A stretch of DNA of 64,000 nt, taken from assembly GCF_014645375.1 (NCBI RefSeq), contig NZ_BMLT01000005.1, positions 186,001-250,000 on the forward strand, read 5' to 3'. Positions 44,304-53,780 of this stretch are shown one piece after another; position 1 is the first letter of the stretch; every line of letters begins with the position of its first letter. The notes beneath the pieces are model-generated. The model made no database searches. It was not told the DNA's origin and saw only the letters and a list, made by a program, of their open reading frames with translations. The stretch is from Marinobacterium nitratireducens. GTDB taxonomy: Bacteria > Pseudomonadota > Gammaproteobacteria > Pseudomonadales > Balneatricaceae. The position numbers and the translations under genes were made by a program.

Positions 44304-45167
44304 GCGCGACGCCTGTGCGAGCGGCGCCCCGCCACGAAAGACCCGCGAATGCCCTACACCGTGCCAATATTGTTCGCCGCGGGGCGCGGCATCCTACGCA
44401 CTGGCGCCACCGAGCAAGACCGTGGGAGCGGCGCCCCGCCGCGAAGGACCCGCGAACGCCCTGCACCGTGCCAATGTTGTTCGCCGCGGGGCGCGGCATC
44501 CTACGCACCGGGGCCCACCGAGCAAGACCGTGGGAGCGGCGCCCCGCCGCGAAAGACCCGCGAATGCCCTACACCGTGCCAATATTGTTCGCCGCGGGGC
44601 GCGGCATCCTGCGCACCGGGACCCACCGAGCAGGACCGTGGGAGCGGCGCCCCGCCACGAAAGACCCGCGAATGCCCTGCACCGTGCCAATATTATTCGC
44701 CGCGGGGCGCGGCATCCTACGCACCGGGGCCCAGCGAGCAAGACCTTAGGAGCGGCGCCCCGCCGCGAAGGACCCGCGAATGTCCGGCACCGTGCCAATA
44801 TTGTTCGCCGCGGGGCGCGGCATCCTACGCACCGGGGCCCAGCGAGCACGACCGTAGGAGCGGCGCCCCGCCGCGAAAGACCCGCGAATGCCCTGCATCG
44901 TGACAATATTGTTCGCCGCGGGGCGCGGCATCCTACGCACCGGGGATTACCGAGCAAGACCGTGGGAGCGGCGCCCCGCCGCGAAGGACCCGCGAACGCC
45001 CTGCACCGTGCCAATATTGTTCGCCGCGGGGCGCGGCTACTACTGCCGTCCCTCAGGGCTCCCAAGTCTTGTGTAGGAGCCCGCTCTGCGGGCGATCTTT
45101 TCGGCAGTGCGGCACATCCCGAGCGTCCAGGCCTGAACCCGGTTCGCCCGGGGGACCGGGCTCCCAC
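44300..45167. repeat. 108-bp x7 REP family 2 tandem array plus a family 3 pair
   Basis: The core GCGGCGCCCC starts at 44321, 44428, 44536, 44644, 44752, 44860 and 44968. Each unit is a facing family-2 REP pair around a spacer containing CACCGTGCCAATATTGTTCG. After about 45040 the array stops, and a family-3 pair runs from GTAGGAGCCCGCTCTGCGGG (45073) to CGGGCTCCCAC (45167). No gene lies in 44304-45207; long open frames here are products of the 108-base period. Confidence 0.9.
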
Positions 45168-45207
45168 AGGTGGTGTAGACGACCGGTCGGCCCCGACAGG
45201 GTCTCGC

Positions 45208-45693
45208 TTACGCGGACGCCACAGCCACGGGCTCGATTTTCGCTTCCCAGCGCGCGACCTCGGCGCTGTCAGGCGTTTGACCGAGTTCGCCGTCGCGGTA
45301 AACATCGATCAGTCGACGCAGCGCCAGCGGATGCTTCAGTTCTGCAGCGCGGCGGTAATAGTGGAGCGCCCGAACGGCGTCGGACGGGAAGCGGTGTTCG
45401 AAGCCCTGTTCGCAGATCCGACCCATCTGATAGCAGGCCTTGGCATCGCCTTTGTCGGCAGCGCGCTCCAGGTACAAGGCTCCCTGAATGCGGTTGGCGA
45501 TGCCGTCGCCACGAAAGTGCAGCAGATGGCCGTAAACCGACAGTGCCCGACGGTTGTCGTTATCGGCGGCAAAGCGAAACAGCTTCATCACCCAATCGTG
45601 TTTTCGGCGCGAAGAGCGCAGCAGTTTAGAGCGAAACAGACCGTAGGCCAGCCAGAAAATCAGTGGCGCCACCAGCTTCATCAGCAGTCGCAT
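45208..45693 (-). CDS. Sel1/TPR-like repeat protein with N-terminal membrane anchor
   Basis: 161 residues. N-terminal hydrophobic segment MRLLMKLVAPLIFWLAYGLF, then Sel1-like helices: DNRRALSVYGHLLHFRGDGIANRIQGALYLERAADKGDAKACYQMGRICEQG and ALHYYRRAAELKHPLALRRLI. Such proteins are protein-protein interaction adaptors. No specific role can be assigned; transcribed opposite to cysK. Confidence 0.75.
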   Translation of the reverse strand: MRLLMKLVAPLIFWLAYGLFRSKLLRSSRRKHDWVMKLFRFAADNDNRRALSVYGHLLHFRGDGIANRIQGALYLERAADKGDAKACYQMGRICEQGFEHRFPSDAVRALHYYRRAAELKHPLALRRLIDVYRDGELGQTPDSAEVARWEAKIEPVAVASA

Positions 45694-45918
45694 GTCGTCT
45701 CCCGTCGCAAAGGTGAGCGAGCCTGCGAACAGGCCCCATTTGAGCGGCCTGCAGAGCCACTTCGGGACTGATGCGCAGGTTCCCCAGGTGCTATTCTAAG
45801 CGCCGCCCCCCTTTCACAAAAGCGCTCTGTCCGCTATACAGGTCTTTTGGGAACTGTACCAGGTCAATCGAAACATCACTGCGCGCGTTCTGCGCGCTCC
45901 AACCGAGAAAGGAACGCC

Positions 45919-46887
45919 ATGAAGGTCTACGAGGACAACTCCCAGTCAATCGGCAACACCCCGCTGGTGCGCCTCAAGCATCTGGCCCCCAATGCCAATC
46001 TCTACGCCAAGATCGAAGCCCGCAACCCGGCCGGCTCGGTCAAGTGTCGCATCGGTGCCAGCATGATCTGGGCGGCGGAGGAGTCCGGCAAGCTCAAGCC
46101 GGGCATGACCCTGGTCGAGCCGACCAGCGGCAACACCGGAATTGCACTGGCGTTTGTCGCCGCTTCCCGCGGCTACCGCCTGGTGCTGACCATGCCGTCG
46201 TCGATGAGCCTGGAGCGGCGCAAGCTGATGAAGGCGCTGGGCGCCGAAATCGTGCTCACGGAACCTGCCAAGGGCATGAAGGGCGCCATCGCCAAGGCGA
46301 ACGAGCTGGTCGACGCCAATCCCGACAGCCACCTGATGCTGCAGCAGTTCGAAAATCCGGCCAACCCGGCGATCCATGAGAAGACCACGGGCCCCGAAAT
46401 CTGGAACGACACCGACGGCGCGATCGATGTATTGGTAGCGGGCGTCGGCACCGGCGGCACCATTACCGGCGTTTCGCGTTACATCAAACAGACCTGCGGC
46501 AAGGCGATCACCTCTGTGGCGGTGGAACCGACCGACTCGCCGGTCATCAGCCAGACCCTGGCCGGCAGCGAGCCGCAACCGGCGCCGCACAAGATTCAGG
46601 GTATCGGCGCCGGCTTCGTGCCGGCCAACCTCGATCTGGACATGGTCGACCGGGTCGAGCAGGTGAGCAATGAAGATGCCATCGCCACGGCGCGGGCGCT
46701 GATGGAGAAGGAAGGTATCCTGGCGGGCATATCCTGCGGCGCCGCCACCTGTGCCGCGCTGCGGGTTGCCAACGACCCGGCCTTTGCCGGCAAGCATATC
46801 GTCGTGGTGCTACCCGATTCCGGCGAGCGCTACCTGTCGAGCGCGCTGTTCGAAGGCGTGTTCAGCGACAACGAAATGGTCCAGTAG
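45919..46887 (+). CDS. cysK: Cysteine synthase A (O-acetylserine sulfhydrylase)
   Basis: 322 residues, PLP enzyme making cysteine from O-acetylserine and sulfide. Signatures: [28 protein letters not shown] with the PLP lysine, [39 protein letters not shown] and [10 protein letters not shown]. The start is ATG at 45919 after GAAAGG. The stop TAG (46885-46887) is part of GTAGGATGGG, the first bases of a family-1 REP. Some CysK-like enzymes accept other sulfur donors; this one looks like a standard CysK. Confidence 0.93.
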   Translation: MKVYEDNSQSIGNTPLVRLKHLAPNANLYAKIEARNPAGSVKCRIGASMIWAAEESGKLKPGMTLVEPTSGNTGIALAFVAASRGYRLVLTMPSSMSLERRKLMKALGAEIVLTEPAKGMKGAIAKANELVDANPDSHLMLQQFENPANPAIHEKTTGPEIWNDTDGAIDVLVAGVGTGGTITGVSRYIKQTCGKAITSVAVEPTDSPVISQTLAGSEPQPAPHKIQGIGAGFVPANLDLDMVDRVEQVSNEDAIATARALMEKEGILAGISCGAATCAALRVANDPAFAGKHIVVVLPDSGERYLSSALFEGVFSDNEMVQ

Positions 46888-47232
46888 GATGGGTGGAGCC
46901 GCCTTCGCCGATATGCGTGCCGCTGGCACACTGTCCGGGGCGGCGTAACCCATCGCGACCGCCTGGAGGATCATTCGCAGGATGGGTGAAGCCGCAGTTG
47001 GACATAGCGCTCAGTGCGCAGCGGATTTGTTGCGGCGTAACCCATCAATGACTTCGGTTATCCCGGTGTTGAAATGACACTCCAGGATGGTATTGAAGGG
47101 TAAGGTCGGTTCAATGCTGTCGGTGCAGGCCGAAACGACGACGCCTTCGATGCCAGTGATGGGTTACGCCGCCCCGGAACGCTCTGCCTATCGACAGGAA
47201 CGCGTAGATGGCGGCTTCACCCATCCTACGAA
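46884..47232. repeat. REP family 1 elements after cysK
   Basis: Three elements: GTAGGATGGGTGGAGCCGCC (46884) to GCGGCGTAACCCATC (about 46953); CAGGATGGGTGAAGCCGC (about 46979) to GCGTAACCCATC (about 47047); and GATGGGTTACGCCGCC (about 47159) to TTCACCCATCCTACG (47230). The interval 46888-47347 holds only these and the terminator. Confidence 0.85.
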
Positions 47233-47261
47233 TTGCATCACCTTCCCACCAAAGCGCGCAC

Positions 47262-47292
47262 AAAAAAGGGAACCTTGCGGCTCCCTTTTTTC
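47262..47292. terminator. Bidirectional rho-independent terminator
   Basis: AAAAAAGGGAACC, loop TTGC, GGCTCCCTTTTTT: a strong stem with A and T runs on both sides, between cysK (+) and the small gene at 47348 (-). Confidence 0.9.
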
Positions 47293-47347
47293 GTCGTCCC
47301 TGGCGGTTCAAAGGCACCCTCTGTTCCTGGTGGCGTACCTCCCGGGA

Positions 47348-47545
47348 TCAGTGCAGCAGGCTTCGGATCTTGGCGCAGGTCGGGAACTTGGAAAGATGAT
47401 CGCCCGTGACGCTGCCGTCACGACTGCGGGTCACGGTATACCAGCGCGCCCTGGACTCTTTCCCCCGGTAGTGCCCATCGACTTCGAAGGACTCGCCATC
47501 GATATCGAGCACTGCGATTTTTCGGGTCGTTTCTTTGAGTTGCAT
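47348..47545 (-). CDS. Small hypothetical protein
   Basis: 65 residues: MQLKETTRKIAVLDIDGESF, then VDGHYRGKESRARWYTVTRSRDGSVTGDHLSKFPTCAK. Soluble, not recognised. It is likely real: it has GGGGAT upstream of the ATG, AT-rich promoter-like sequence (TATAAT/TATAAA, 47560-47595 on the minus strand), and a strong terminator just after its stop. Confidence 0.6.
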   Translation of the reverse strand: MQLKETTRKIAVLDIDGESFEVDGHYRGKESRARWYTVTRSRDGSVTGDHLSKFPTCAKIRSLLH

Positions 47546-47651
47546 ACGCCCATCCCCACTCTTTTATAATCGTCATAAGTTTAAATTATAGACTACGCGG
47601 AAAGAGTTACGCTTTGATGCAGCTCATATTTCAAACAGGTGACAACCAGAT

Positions 47652-48497
47652 TCAGGCGTCCGGTATCTGCGTCGCAATGGGACGGCGTCCGTCCCGGATC
47701 CACTCGCTCCAGGAACCGGGATAGACTCGGGCGCCGCCAAGCCCGGCATGCTCCATCGCCAGCAGGTTGTGACAGGCCGTCACGCCGGAGCCGCACAGGT
47801 GTACCACCGCCTCGGGCGGGTGCTCGCCGAGCAGCGCCAGCCACTCCCGACGCAGCTGCGCGGGCGACTTGAAGCGACCGGCTTCGAGATTGTCCGCAAG
47901 CGGCCGGTTCAGGGAACCGGGAATATGACCCGCGACCGGGTCGATCGGCTCCTGTTCGCCGCGAAAGCGCTCGCCACTGCGGGCATCGACCAGGGTGAAC
48001 ACCGGCGCCTTCAGATTCGCCTCCACCGCCTCGACATCGACAAGCGCGGCGCGATCCGGCTGCGCCTGCCAGTCCGATTCCCGGTCCCGGGGTGCCTGGC
48101 ACTCGGGCGTCCGACCCAGTTCGAGCCAGGCCGGATAGCCCCCGTCCAGCACTGCCACCACATCATGACCGAGCCAGCGCAGCAGCCACCAGGCGCGGGC
48201 GGCCATGGCACCGCCGCAGTCATCGTAGACCACGACCTGAACGCCCGGCGCCACGCCACAACGGCGCAGGCGCTCGTTCAGCTTCGCCGCATCCGGCAAC
48301 GGGTGCCGGCCATCCCGCGGCCCGATCGGCGAGGACAGGTCGCGATCCAGGTCGAGGTAGAACGCGCCCGGGATATGCCCCTCGCCATAGACGCGCCTGC
48401 CGTAGCCGGTATCGGCCAGACTGTAACGGCAATCCAGCAGGCACCAGTCGTCCTGATGCTGCCGGAGCTGCTCTGCGGTAACGAGGGTACGGTACAT
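47652..48497 (-). CDS. sseA: 3-mercaptopyruvate/thiosulfate sulfurtransferase
   Basis: 281 residues, two rhodanese domains. The N-terminal inactive one contains LLDCRYSLADTGYGRRVYGEGHIPGAFYLDLDRDLS; the C-terminal one carries the active Cys (about 235) in HLCGSGVTACHN. The CGSGVTA loop is the mercaptopyruvate type rather than the CRKGVTA rhodanese type. It transfers sulfur to thiophiles such as cyanide or thioredoxin. Downstream of trpS with a 39-base gap. Confidence 0.9.
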   Translation of the reverse strand: MYRTLVTAEQLRQHQDDWCLLDCRYSLADTGYGRRVYGEGHIPGAFYLDLDRDLSSPIGPRDGRHPLPDAAKLNERLRRCGVAPGVQVVVYDDCGGAMAARAWWLLRWLGHDVVAVLDGGYPAWLELGRTPECQAPRDRESDWQAQPDRAALVDVEAVEANLKAPVFTLVDARSGERFRGEQEPIDPVAGHIPGSLNRPLADNLEAGRFKSPAQLRREWLALLGEHPPEAVVHLCGSGVTACHNLLAMEHAGLGGARVYPGSWSEWIRDGRRPIATQIPDA

Positions 48498-48522
48498 GAC
48501 GGCGGGGCTCCCGGAGCGTTTT

Positions 48523-48541
48523 ATTAACCCTGTGGGTTAAT
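48523..48541. other. Dyad overlapping the trpS stop
   Basis: ATTAACCCTGTGGGTTAAT is a perfect 8-base inverted repeat with a 3-base loop. The trpS TAA (48537-48539) lies in one arm. It lacks a T-tract on the trpS side, so it is not a standard terminator; it may be a processing or stability hairpin. Confidence 0.4.
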
Positions 48542-49820
48542 CGAGGTACTGGGCGAGCTCTTCGCGCAGCAGATCGAGTTCGTTCTGCGCCTTCTGCTTC
48601 GCCTTCTTTTTCAGTTGCTCGACCTCTTCGGCCTTGGTCGCGATGATCGACCGGGCAACGGCGGCCTTGTCATCGGCCTTGGCCACTTCATCGAGCAGCG
48701 GCTTGAGCTGCATCAGAATGGCGCGGCGCCGACCTTCCTCGGCACGGGCGATTTCCTCGGCCGATTTTTCCTTTTTCTTCGCATTTTCGGTATCGACGGC
48801 GGCGGGAACGTATGTAAGAGGCCGGATACCGGCCGCGACGCGCACCTTTTCGAGCAGCGGCGCCGCCTTGGCGCGGGCCTTTTCGGCCCCCTTTTTCAGC
48901 TCCTGCTCGACAAAGCCGAGGTCGTTCATCAGCTCGTTGTAACGGGCCCGCGGCTCGCTCAGCCTGGCGTCGAGAAACTCGAACAGCTGCTTCTTGGCGT
49001 CGCCCCAGGCAATGCCCTCGAGATACTGGCGGCGCATCGCGTCGATTTCCTGCTCGTCGGCGAAACAGCTGAAGAGCTGGAACAGGGTGCTGCCGTCCGG
49101 GTCCTTGGGCTCGCCGGGCTCGCGCAGGTCGGTGGTGACCTGGTTGATCAGCTTGCGCAGCTCGTCGCTGGAGCAGAACAGCGGAATGGTATTGTCGTAG
49201 CTCTTGGACATCTTGCGGCCATCGAGCCCCGGAATCAGCTGTGTCTGTTCGTCGACCTGGGCCTGCGGCAGCGTAAACAGCGGCTGGAAAACGTGGTTGA
49301 AGCGCCCGGCGACATCGCGCGCCATCTCGATATGCTGGATCTGGTCGCGGCCGACCGGAATGATATCGGCGTTGAACATCAGAATGTCGGCCGCCATCAG
49401 GATCGGGTAGCTGAACAGCCCCATGGTGACGCCGTCGTCCAGATCTTCGCTGCCGGCATCCCGGTTGGCATCGGTCGCCGCCTTGTAAGCGTGCGCCCGG
49501 TTCATCAACCCCTTGGAGGTCAGGCAGGTCAGGATCCAGGTCAGCTCCGGAATTTCCGGGATATCGGTCTGACGGTAATAGGTCGCAACATCGGTATCCA
49601 GCCCCAGCGCCAGCCAGGTGGCCGCGATCTCCCGCGTCGAACGCGCCACCCGCTCGGGTTCGTGACACTTGATCAGGGCGTGGTAGTCGGCAAGAAAGAA
49701 ATAGCTGTTGTGCGCCGGGTCGCGACTGGCTTCGATGGCGGGCTTGATGGCCCCGAGATAGTTGCCGATATGGGGGGTGCCGGTGGTGGTGATACCGGTC
49801 AGAACTGTCTTTTTACTCAT
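48537..49820 (-). CDS. trpS: Tryptophan-tRNA ligase with C-terminal extension
   Basis: 427 residues. Class-I synthetase: [16 protein letters not shown] (HIGH-like) near the N-terminus, [15 protein letters not shown], and KMSKS in [13 protein letters not shown]. After the usual ~340 residues comes a ~85-residue, Lys/Glu/Ala-rich extension ([20 protein letters not shown] ... [19 protein letters not shown]) predicted coiled coil, as in Pseudomonas-type TrpS. The start is ATG at 49818-49820; the open frame runs further upstream but is not TrpS-like. Confidence 0.96.
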   Translation of the reverse strand: MSKKTVLTGITTTGTPHIGNYLGAIKPAIEASRDPAHNSYFFLADYHALIKCHEPERVARSTREIAATWLALGLDTDVATYYRQTDIPEIPELTWILTCLTSKGLMNRAHAYKAATDANRDAGSEDLDDGVTMGLFSYPILMAADILMFNADIIPVGRDQIQHIEMARDVAGRFNHVFQPLFTLPQAQVDEQTQLIPGLDGRKMSKSYDNTIPLFCSSDELRKLINQVTTDLREPGEPKDPDGSTLFQLFSCFADEQEIDAMRRQYLEGIAWGDAKKQLFEFLDARLSEPRARYNELMNDLGFVEQELKKGAEKARAKAAPLLEKVRVAAGIRPLTYVPAAVDTENAKKKEKSAEEIARAEEGRRRAILMQLKPLLDEVAKADDKAAVARSIIATKAEEVEQLKKKAKQKAQNELDLLREELAQYLD

Positions 49821-49983
49821 GACACTCGATATGCTCGCTGCAAGCCGGACAATAGATAACGGCGTATGATACACAAAACAGGCGCGCCCCGTCTTGAGCG
49901 CGCCGGCCGCCCACTTTGACAACCCTGCTGAGCTGAACAACACTCCAGTATGCGTCGCACTCACCCGATCGCAGGAGTTCGTT

Positions 49984-50217
49984 ATGGATACCTCGCAGCA
50001 CAGCATGCACAACCTGTTCGAACAGCTGGGCCTGCCCAGCAGCGAGCACGATGTCGAGCAATTCATTCGCACCCATCGCCTTTTCAGCCAGGATATCCGG
50101 CTCGATAAGGCCACTTTCTGGACCGAATCCCAGGCCGAGTTCTTGCGCGAAGCCTTCGAGGAGGACTCGGACTGGTGCGAAGTGGTCGACGAACTCGACT
50201 CACGCCTGCGCAGCTGA
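49984..50217 (+). CDS. DUF2789 family protein
   Basis: 77 residues: [65 protein letters not shown] matches the small acidic DUF2789 family of gammaproteobacteria. GGAG upstream of the ATG at 49984. Function unknown. Confidence 0.85.
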   Translation: MDTSQHSMHNLFEQLGLPSSEHDVEQFIRTHRLFSQDIRLDKATFWTESQAEFLREAFEEDSDWCEVVDELDSRLRS

Positions 50218-50240
50218 GCCTCCCGGGGCCCCGGTCGCCG

Positions 50241-50588
50241 ATGTCCAGACGTTACCTGCTCGCCGCCGCACTGGCGTCGCTGCTGATGAGCCCCCTTGCC
50301 CATTCGCATGAAGAAGAATGGTTCCAGGGCGGGTCGCTGCACGCGGTCACCGTGGCGAAATGGAACCGGGCGAGCTACGCCAACCGCCTGGCCACATCGG
50401 CCGACTGGGCGCTGGCGAGCAAAAACGTCGAGAAGCTGGTGCGCGAGAGCGGCGACATCGAAACCCTGAAACCTTTCGCCGAGCAGCTGCTCAGCTGCAT
50501 CGATCGCATTTCCCATACCGAGGGCGTGATCGATGAAACCGAGGCCATAAGAATCGCTTCGGCCTGCATGGCATACATGGACTGGTAA
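50241..50588 (+). CDS. Hypothetical exported protein
   Basis: 115 residues. Signal peptide [22 protein letters not shown], then [38 protein letters not shown] and a helical C-terminus with two cysteines ([18 protein letters not shown]). Looks periplasmic; not recognised. Follows the DUF2789 gene by 23 bases. Confidence 0.65.
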   Translation: MSRRYLLAAALASLLMSPLAHSHEEEWFQGGSLHAVTVAKWNRASYANRLATSADWALASKNVEKLVRESGDIETLKPFAEQLLSCIDRISHTEGVIDETEAIRIASACMAYMDW

Positions 50589-50674
50589 CGACGCCAGGGG
50601 GCTGGTGATCGCCTTTTTTTACCGCAACTAACTGCGTATTATCGTCGGCAAACCGACGCAACCGACCAGAGCCC

Positions 50675-51448
50675 ATGCTGACCGTTATCTCACCCGCCAA
50701 GACCCTCGATTACGACACGCCACCGACGACCGAGCGCTACAGCCAGCCCGAATGGCTCGATGAGTCCCAGCTGCTGATCGACGAGTTGCGAACCCTATCG
50801 GTGCAGGACGTTGCCGGACTGATGAAACTCAGCGACAAGCTGGCGAGCCTCAATGTCGCCCGCTACGAGAGCTGGTCACGTCCCTTTACCCCGCACAATG
50901 CCAAGCAGGCACTGCTGGCATTCAAGGGTGATGTCTATACCGGCCTCGATGCCGAAAGCCTGTCCGAAGACGACCTGGACTTCGCCCAGACCCACCTGCG
51001 CATGCTGTCGGGACTTTACGGTCTGCTAAAGCCACTGGATCTGATGCAGCCATACCGGCTGGAGATGGGAACCAAACTCGGCAACAGCCGTGGCAAGGAT
51101 CTCTACGCTTTCTGGGGCGAAAGTCTGACCGATGCCCTGAACGCGGAACTGACCGGTGCGGAGCCGGTGCTGGTCAACCTGGCGTCGAACGAATACTTCA
51201 AGTCGATAAGGCCAAAGCAGCTCAACGCCCGCCTGATCACGCCGGTATTCAAGGACTGGAAAAACGGCCAGTACAAGATTATCAGTTTCTACGCCAAAAA
51301 GGCCCGCGGCCTGATGGCACGCTACATCATCCAGAACCGCATCGATCAGCCGGAACAGCTCAAGGCCTTCGACCTCGAAGGCTATCGCTTCGACGCCGAA
51401 TCATCGAAAGGCGACACCTGGGTCTTTATCCGCGATCACGCAGAGTAA
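50675..51448 (+). CDS. yaaA: Peroxide stress protein YaaA
   Basis: 257 residues, full length. Signatures [86 protein letters not shown] and [16 protein letters not shown]. In E. coli YaaA limits free iron and oxidative DNA damage under hydrogen peroxide. TATTAT at 50637-50642 may be its -10 box. Confidence 0.95.
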   Translation: MLTVISPAKTLDYDTPPTTERYSQPEWLDESQLLIDELRTLSVQDVAGLMKLSDKLASLNVARYESWSRPFTPHNAKQALLAFKGDVYTGLDAESLSEDDLDFAQTHLRMLSGLYGLLKPLDLMQPYRLEMGTKLGNSRGKDLYAFWGESLTDALNAELTGAEPVLVNLASNEYFKSIRPKQLNARLITPVFKDWKNGQYKIISFYAKKARGLMARYIIQNRIDQPEQLKAFDLEGYRFDAESSKGDTWVFIRDHAE

Positions 51449-51694
51449 CGGACACTCACGCCAACCACTTGTGGCCGCGGGCCTGGAGCAGCGTCCGGTA
51501 CCGCGGCTGCGGATCGCAGTATTCGGCGGCAGCTGCCGAAACCGCACAGCCGGCGCAATGCCATGTCGTAATTTATCAAAATATTTGTAGATTCAGTCAA
51601 TCCAAAGCTTGCCGGTTCGCTATGCTGGACGCAAAAGGTCAAGGCTTTACAGCCAGGGACCGCTACAACAACAACGTCTTCAGAGCCGATCCGC
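51449..51694. other. Intergenic region yaaA - acyl-CoA synthetase
   Basis: 246 bases with an AT-rich core (51560-51600) that probably carries the synthetase promoter. No terminator, REP or small gene is apparent. Confidence 0.4.
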
Positions 51695-53620
51695 ATGCAG
51701 GTACTCCCCCCACTGGTCAGCAATGACGATATCCGTCGTTTTGAACGGAACACCCCGATCGAGAGCCTCGGCCTGCCGGACAGCACGCTCGAGCTGATTC
51801 AGAACTCGGCCGAAACCCATCCCGACGCCACAGCGCTGCGCTTCCTGATGCAGGGCAGCGCCGACGAGGACGGTGTCAGCTACAGCTATCCCGAGTTCCT
51901 GCAGCGCGTGCTGCAGACCGCCAACGGCCTCAACGCCCTCGGCGTCGACCAGACCAACGTCGTTTCCTTCATGCTGCCCAACCTGCCGCAGACCCACTTC
52001 ACCCTTTGGGGCGGCGAGGCGGCAGGCGTCGTGAATCCGGTCAACCAGCTGCTGGAGGCGGATCACATCGCCCATGTCCTGTGCGCGGCGAACACCCGCG
52101 TGCTGGTGGCGCTGGCGCCCTTCCCCGGCACCGACACCTGGGAAAAGGTCGAGCAGATCAAGCCCATGGTGCCCTCCCTGGAAACCGTGCTTTACGTCGA
52201 TCTGTGCCGCTACCTGCCTGCCGAGCGGGCGGCCGAGATCCGCCGGCAACTGCCGCTGCCGCAGCACGACTGGGCCCGGGACTTCGATACCTGGATGGAC
52301 CAGCAGCCCGGGGACCGTCTGCTTTCGGGCCGCGTCATCGCCCGGGGCGATATCGCGTCGCTGTTCCATACCGGCGGCACCACCGGCGTGCCGAAGCTGG
52401 CGCCGCACACGCACTACAACGAGGTGGCCAACGCCCGAATGCTGCAGTGCCTGCTGCGGTTCGACGCCGATGACGTGGTGCTCGGCGGCCTGCCGCTGTT
52501 TCACGTCAACGCCGCCGTCGTCACCGGCGTGCTGCCGCTTTTGACCGGATCCGAAATACTGCTTGCCAGCGCCCAGGGTTACCGCTCGCCCGTGCTGATC
52601 GAGCAGTTCTGGCGCGTCGTGGAACGTCACCGGGTGTCCTTTTTCAGCGCGGTGCCGGCCATCTACGCGGCACTGCTGCAGGTCCCCTTCGGCGACAGCG
52701 ACACCTCCTCGCTCAAGGCCGCGCTTTGTGGCGGCGCACCGTTGCCGACCGAGGTGCACCGCAACTTCGAAGCGCTCACCGGCGCGCCCCTGCTGGAGGG
52801 CTACGGCCTGACCGAGAGCACCTGCGGCGCCACGGCCAACCTGCCACTGGCGGAGCGCCTTACCGGCTCGATCGGCTTCAGCCTGCCCTACGCCGAATCC
52901 AGGGTGGTAAAACTGGACGGGAATGGCGCCTACCTGCGCGACTGCGAACCCGACGAAGCCGGCACCCTGGTGCTGCGCGGCCCGCATATTTTCTCCGGCT
53001 ACAGCGATCCTGCGAAAAACGGCGATATCTGGGTCGACGGCGACTGGTTCAATACCGGCGATCTGGCCCGGCAGGACGCCGACGGCCGCTTCTGGCTCAC
53101 CGGTCGCAGCAAGGATCTGATCATTCGCGGCGGCCACAATATAGACCCGGGCATGATCGAGGAGGCGCTGAACCGCCACCCGGCGGTCGCGATGGCGGCC
53201 GCGGTCGGCAAGCCCTGCCCCCGCGTCGGCGAATTGCCGGTGGCCTACGTCAGCCTCAGACGTGACAGCAAGGTAAGCGAGGCGGAGCTGATCGACTTCT
53301 GCATGGGGGAAATCAGCGAACGGGCGGCGATCCCGAAGAACATCTGGGTGCTCGACGAGCTGCCGCTGACCGGCGTCGGCAAAATCTTCAAGCCCAGCCT
53401 GCGGCATGACGCCATCCGCCGCGTGTTCGAGCACGAGCTCGGGCAACAGCTGGCGCCGGCGCAGTTCCGCGTCAGTGTCGAGGCCTGCGACCGGCACGGC
53501 ACCCGCGCTTGCGTGAAAATTGCAGATGGCGACGACGCCGTGTCGGCGGAGATCGAACGCCGCCTGGGCCGCTATGCCGTGCATTGCGAGATCCTGAACG
53601 GGCCGCAGAGCGACGCCTAG
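51695..53620 (+). CDS. Acyl-CoA synthetase (AMP-dependent synthetase/ligase)
   Basis: 641 residues of the ANL superfamily. P-loop SLFHTGGTTGVPKLAPHTH (near 225), A4/A5 motifs GLPLFHVNAAVV and LEGYGLTEST, A7 NTGDLARQDADG and A8 LTGRSKDLIIRGGHNIDPGMIEEAL, and catalytic lysine in LPLTGVGKIFK. It activates a carboxylic acid to acyl-AMP then acyl-CoA. The length and N-terminal region suggest a medium/long-chain acyl or related substrate; no pathway genes are adjacent. The ~70-residue C-terminal tail after the catalytic lysine is longer than minimal. Confidence 0.9.
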   Translation: MQVLPPLVSNDDIRRFERNTPIESLGLPDSTLELIQNSAETHPDATALRFLMQGSADEDGVSYSYPEFLQRVLQTANGLNALGVDQTNVVSFMLPNLPQTHFTLWGGEAAGVVNPVNQLLEADHIAHVLCAANTRVLVALAPFPGTDTWEKVEQIKPMVPSLETVLYVDLCRYLPAERAAEIRRQLPLPQHDWARDFDTWMDQQPGDRLLSGRVIARGDIASLFHTGGTTGVPKLAPHTHYNEVANARMLQCLLRFDADDVVLGGLPLFHVNAAVVTGVLPLLTGSEILLASAQGYRSPVLIEQFWRVVERHRVSFFSAVPAIYAALLQVPFGDSDTSSLKAALCGGAPLPTEVHRNFEALTGAPLLEGYGLTESTCGATANLPLAERLTGSIGFSLPYAESRVVKLDGNGAYLRDCEPDEAGTLVLRGPHIFSGYSDPAKNGDIWVDGDWFNTGDLARQDADGRFWLTGRSKDLIIRGGHNIDPGMIEEALNRHPAVAMAAAVGKPCPRVGELPVAYVSLRRDSKVSEAELIDFCMGEISERAAIPKNIWVLDELPLTGVGKIFKPSLRHDAIRRVFEHELGQQLAPAQFRVSVEACDRHGTRACVKIADGDDAVSAEIERRLGRYAVHCEILNGPQSDA

Positions 53621-53660
53621 CCCCGGGCCTAGCACTAATCCGAAGGCACGGTTGGGCCTG

Positions 53661-53713
53661 GCAGCCTGTCGGACTTAACACTGATTTACTGCGGAAAAGC
53701 CCGACAGGCTGCT
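53661..53713. mobile_element. 53-bp deletion derivative of the foldback element
   Basis: GCAGCCTGTCGGACTTA (53661-53677) and AAGCCCGACAGGCTGC (53698-53713) are the two ends of the 17342-17629 element brought together. CACTGATTTACTGCGGAAAA between them still resembles its end-proximal sequence. It too lies between two convergent genes and can fold into a stem suited to terminate both transcripts. Confidence 0.75.
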
Positions 53714-53780
53714 GGCGCATACCATGGCGATGGAAAGGAGCCCGGGGTAAGGCAGTCAGCACCCCGGGCGAGTTTGCGGT

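Noticed and set aside
44394-45771. Long open frames on both strands with 36-residue repeats
   Set aside because: Products of the 108-bp REP array; both strands and several frames stay open for the same trivial reason.
48523-48541. Rho-independent terminator of trpS
   Set aside because: The perfect dyad overlaps the stop codon but is followed by A rather than T residues on the trpS strand; kept only as an unexplained hairpin.
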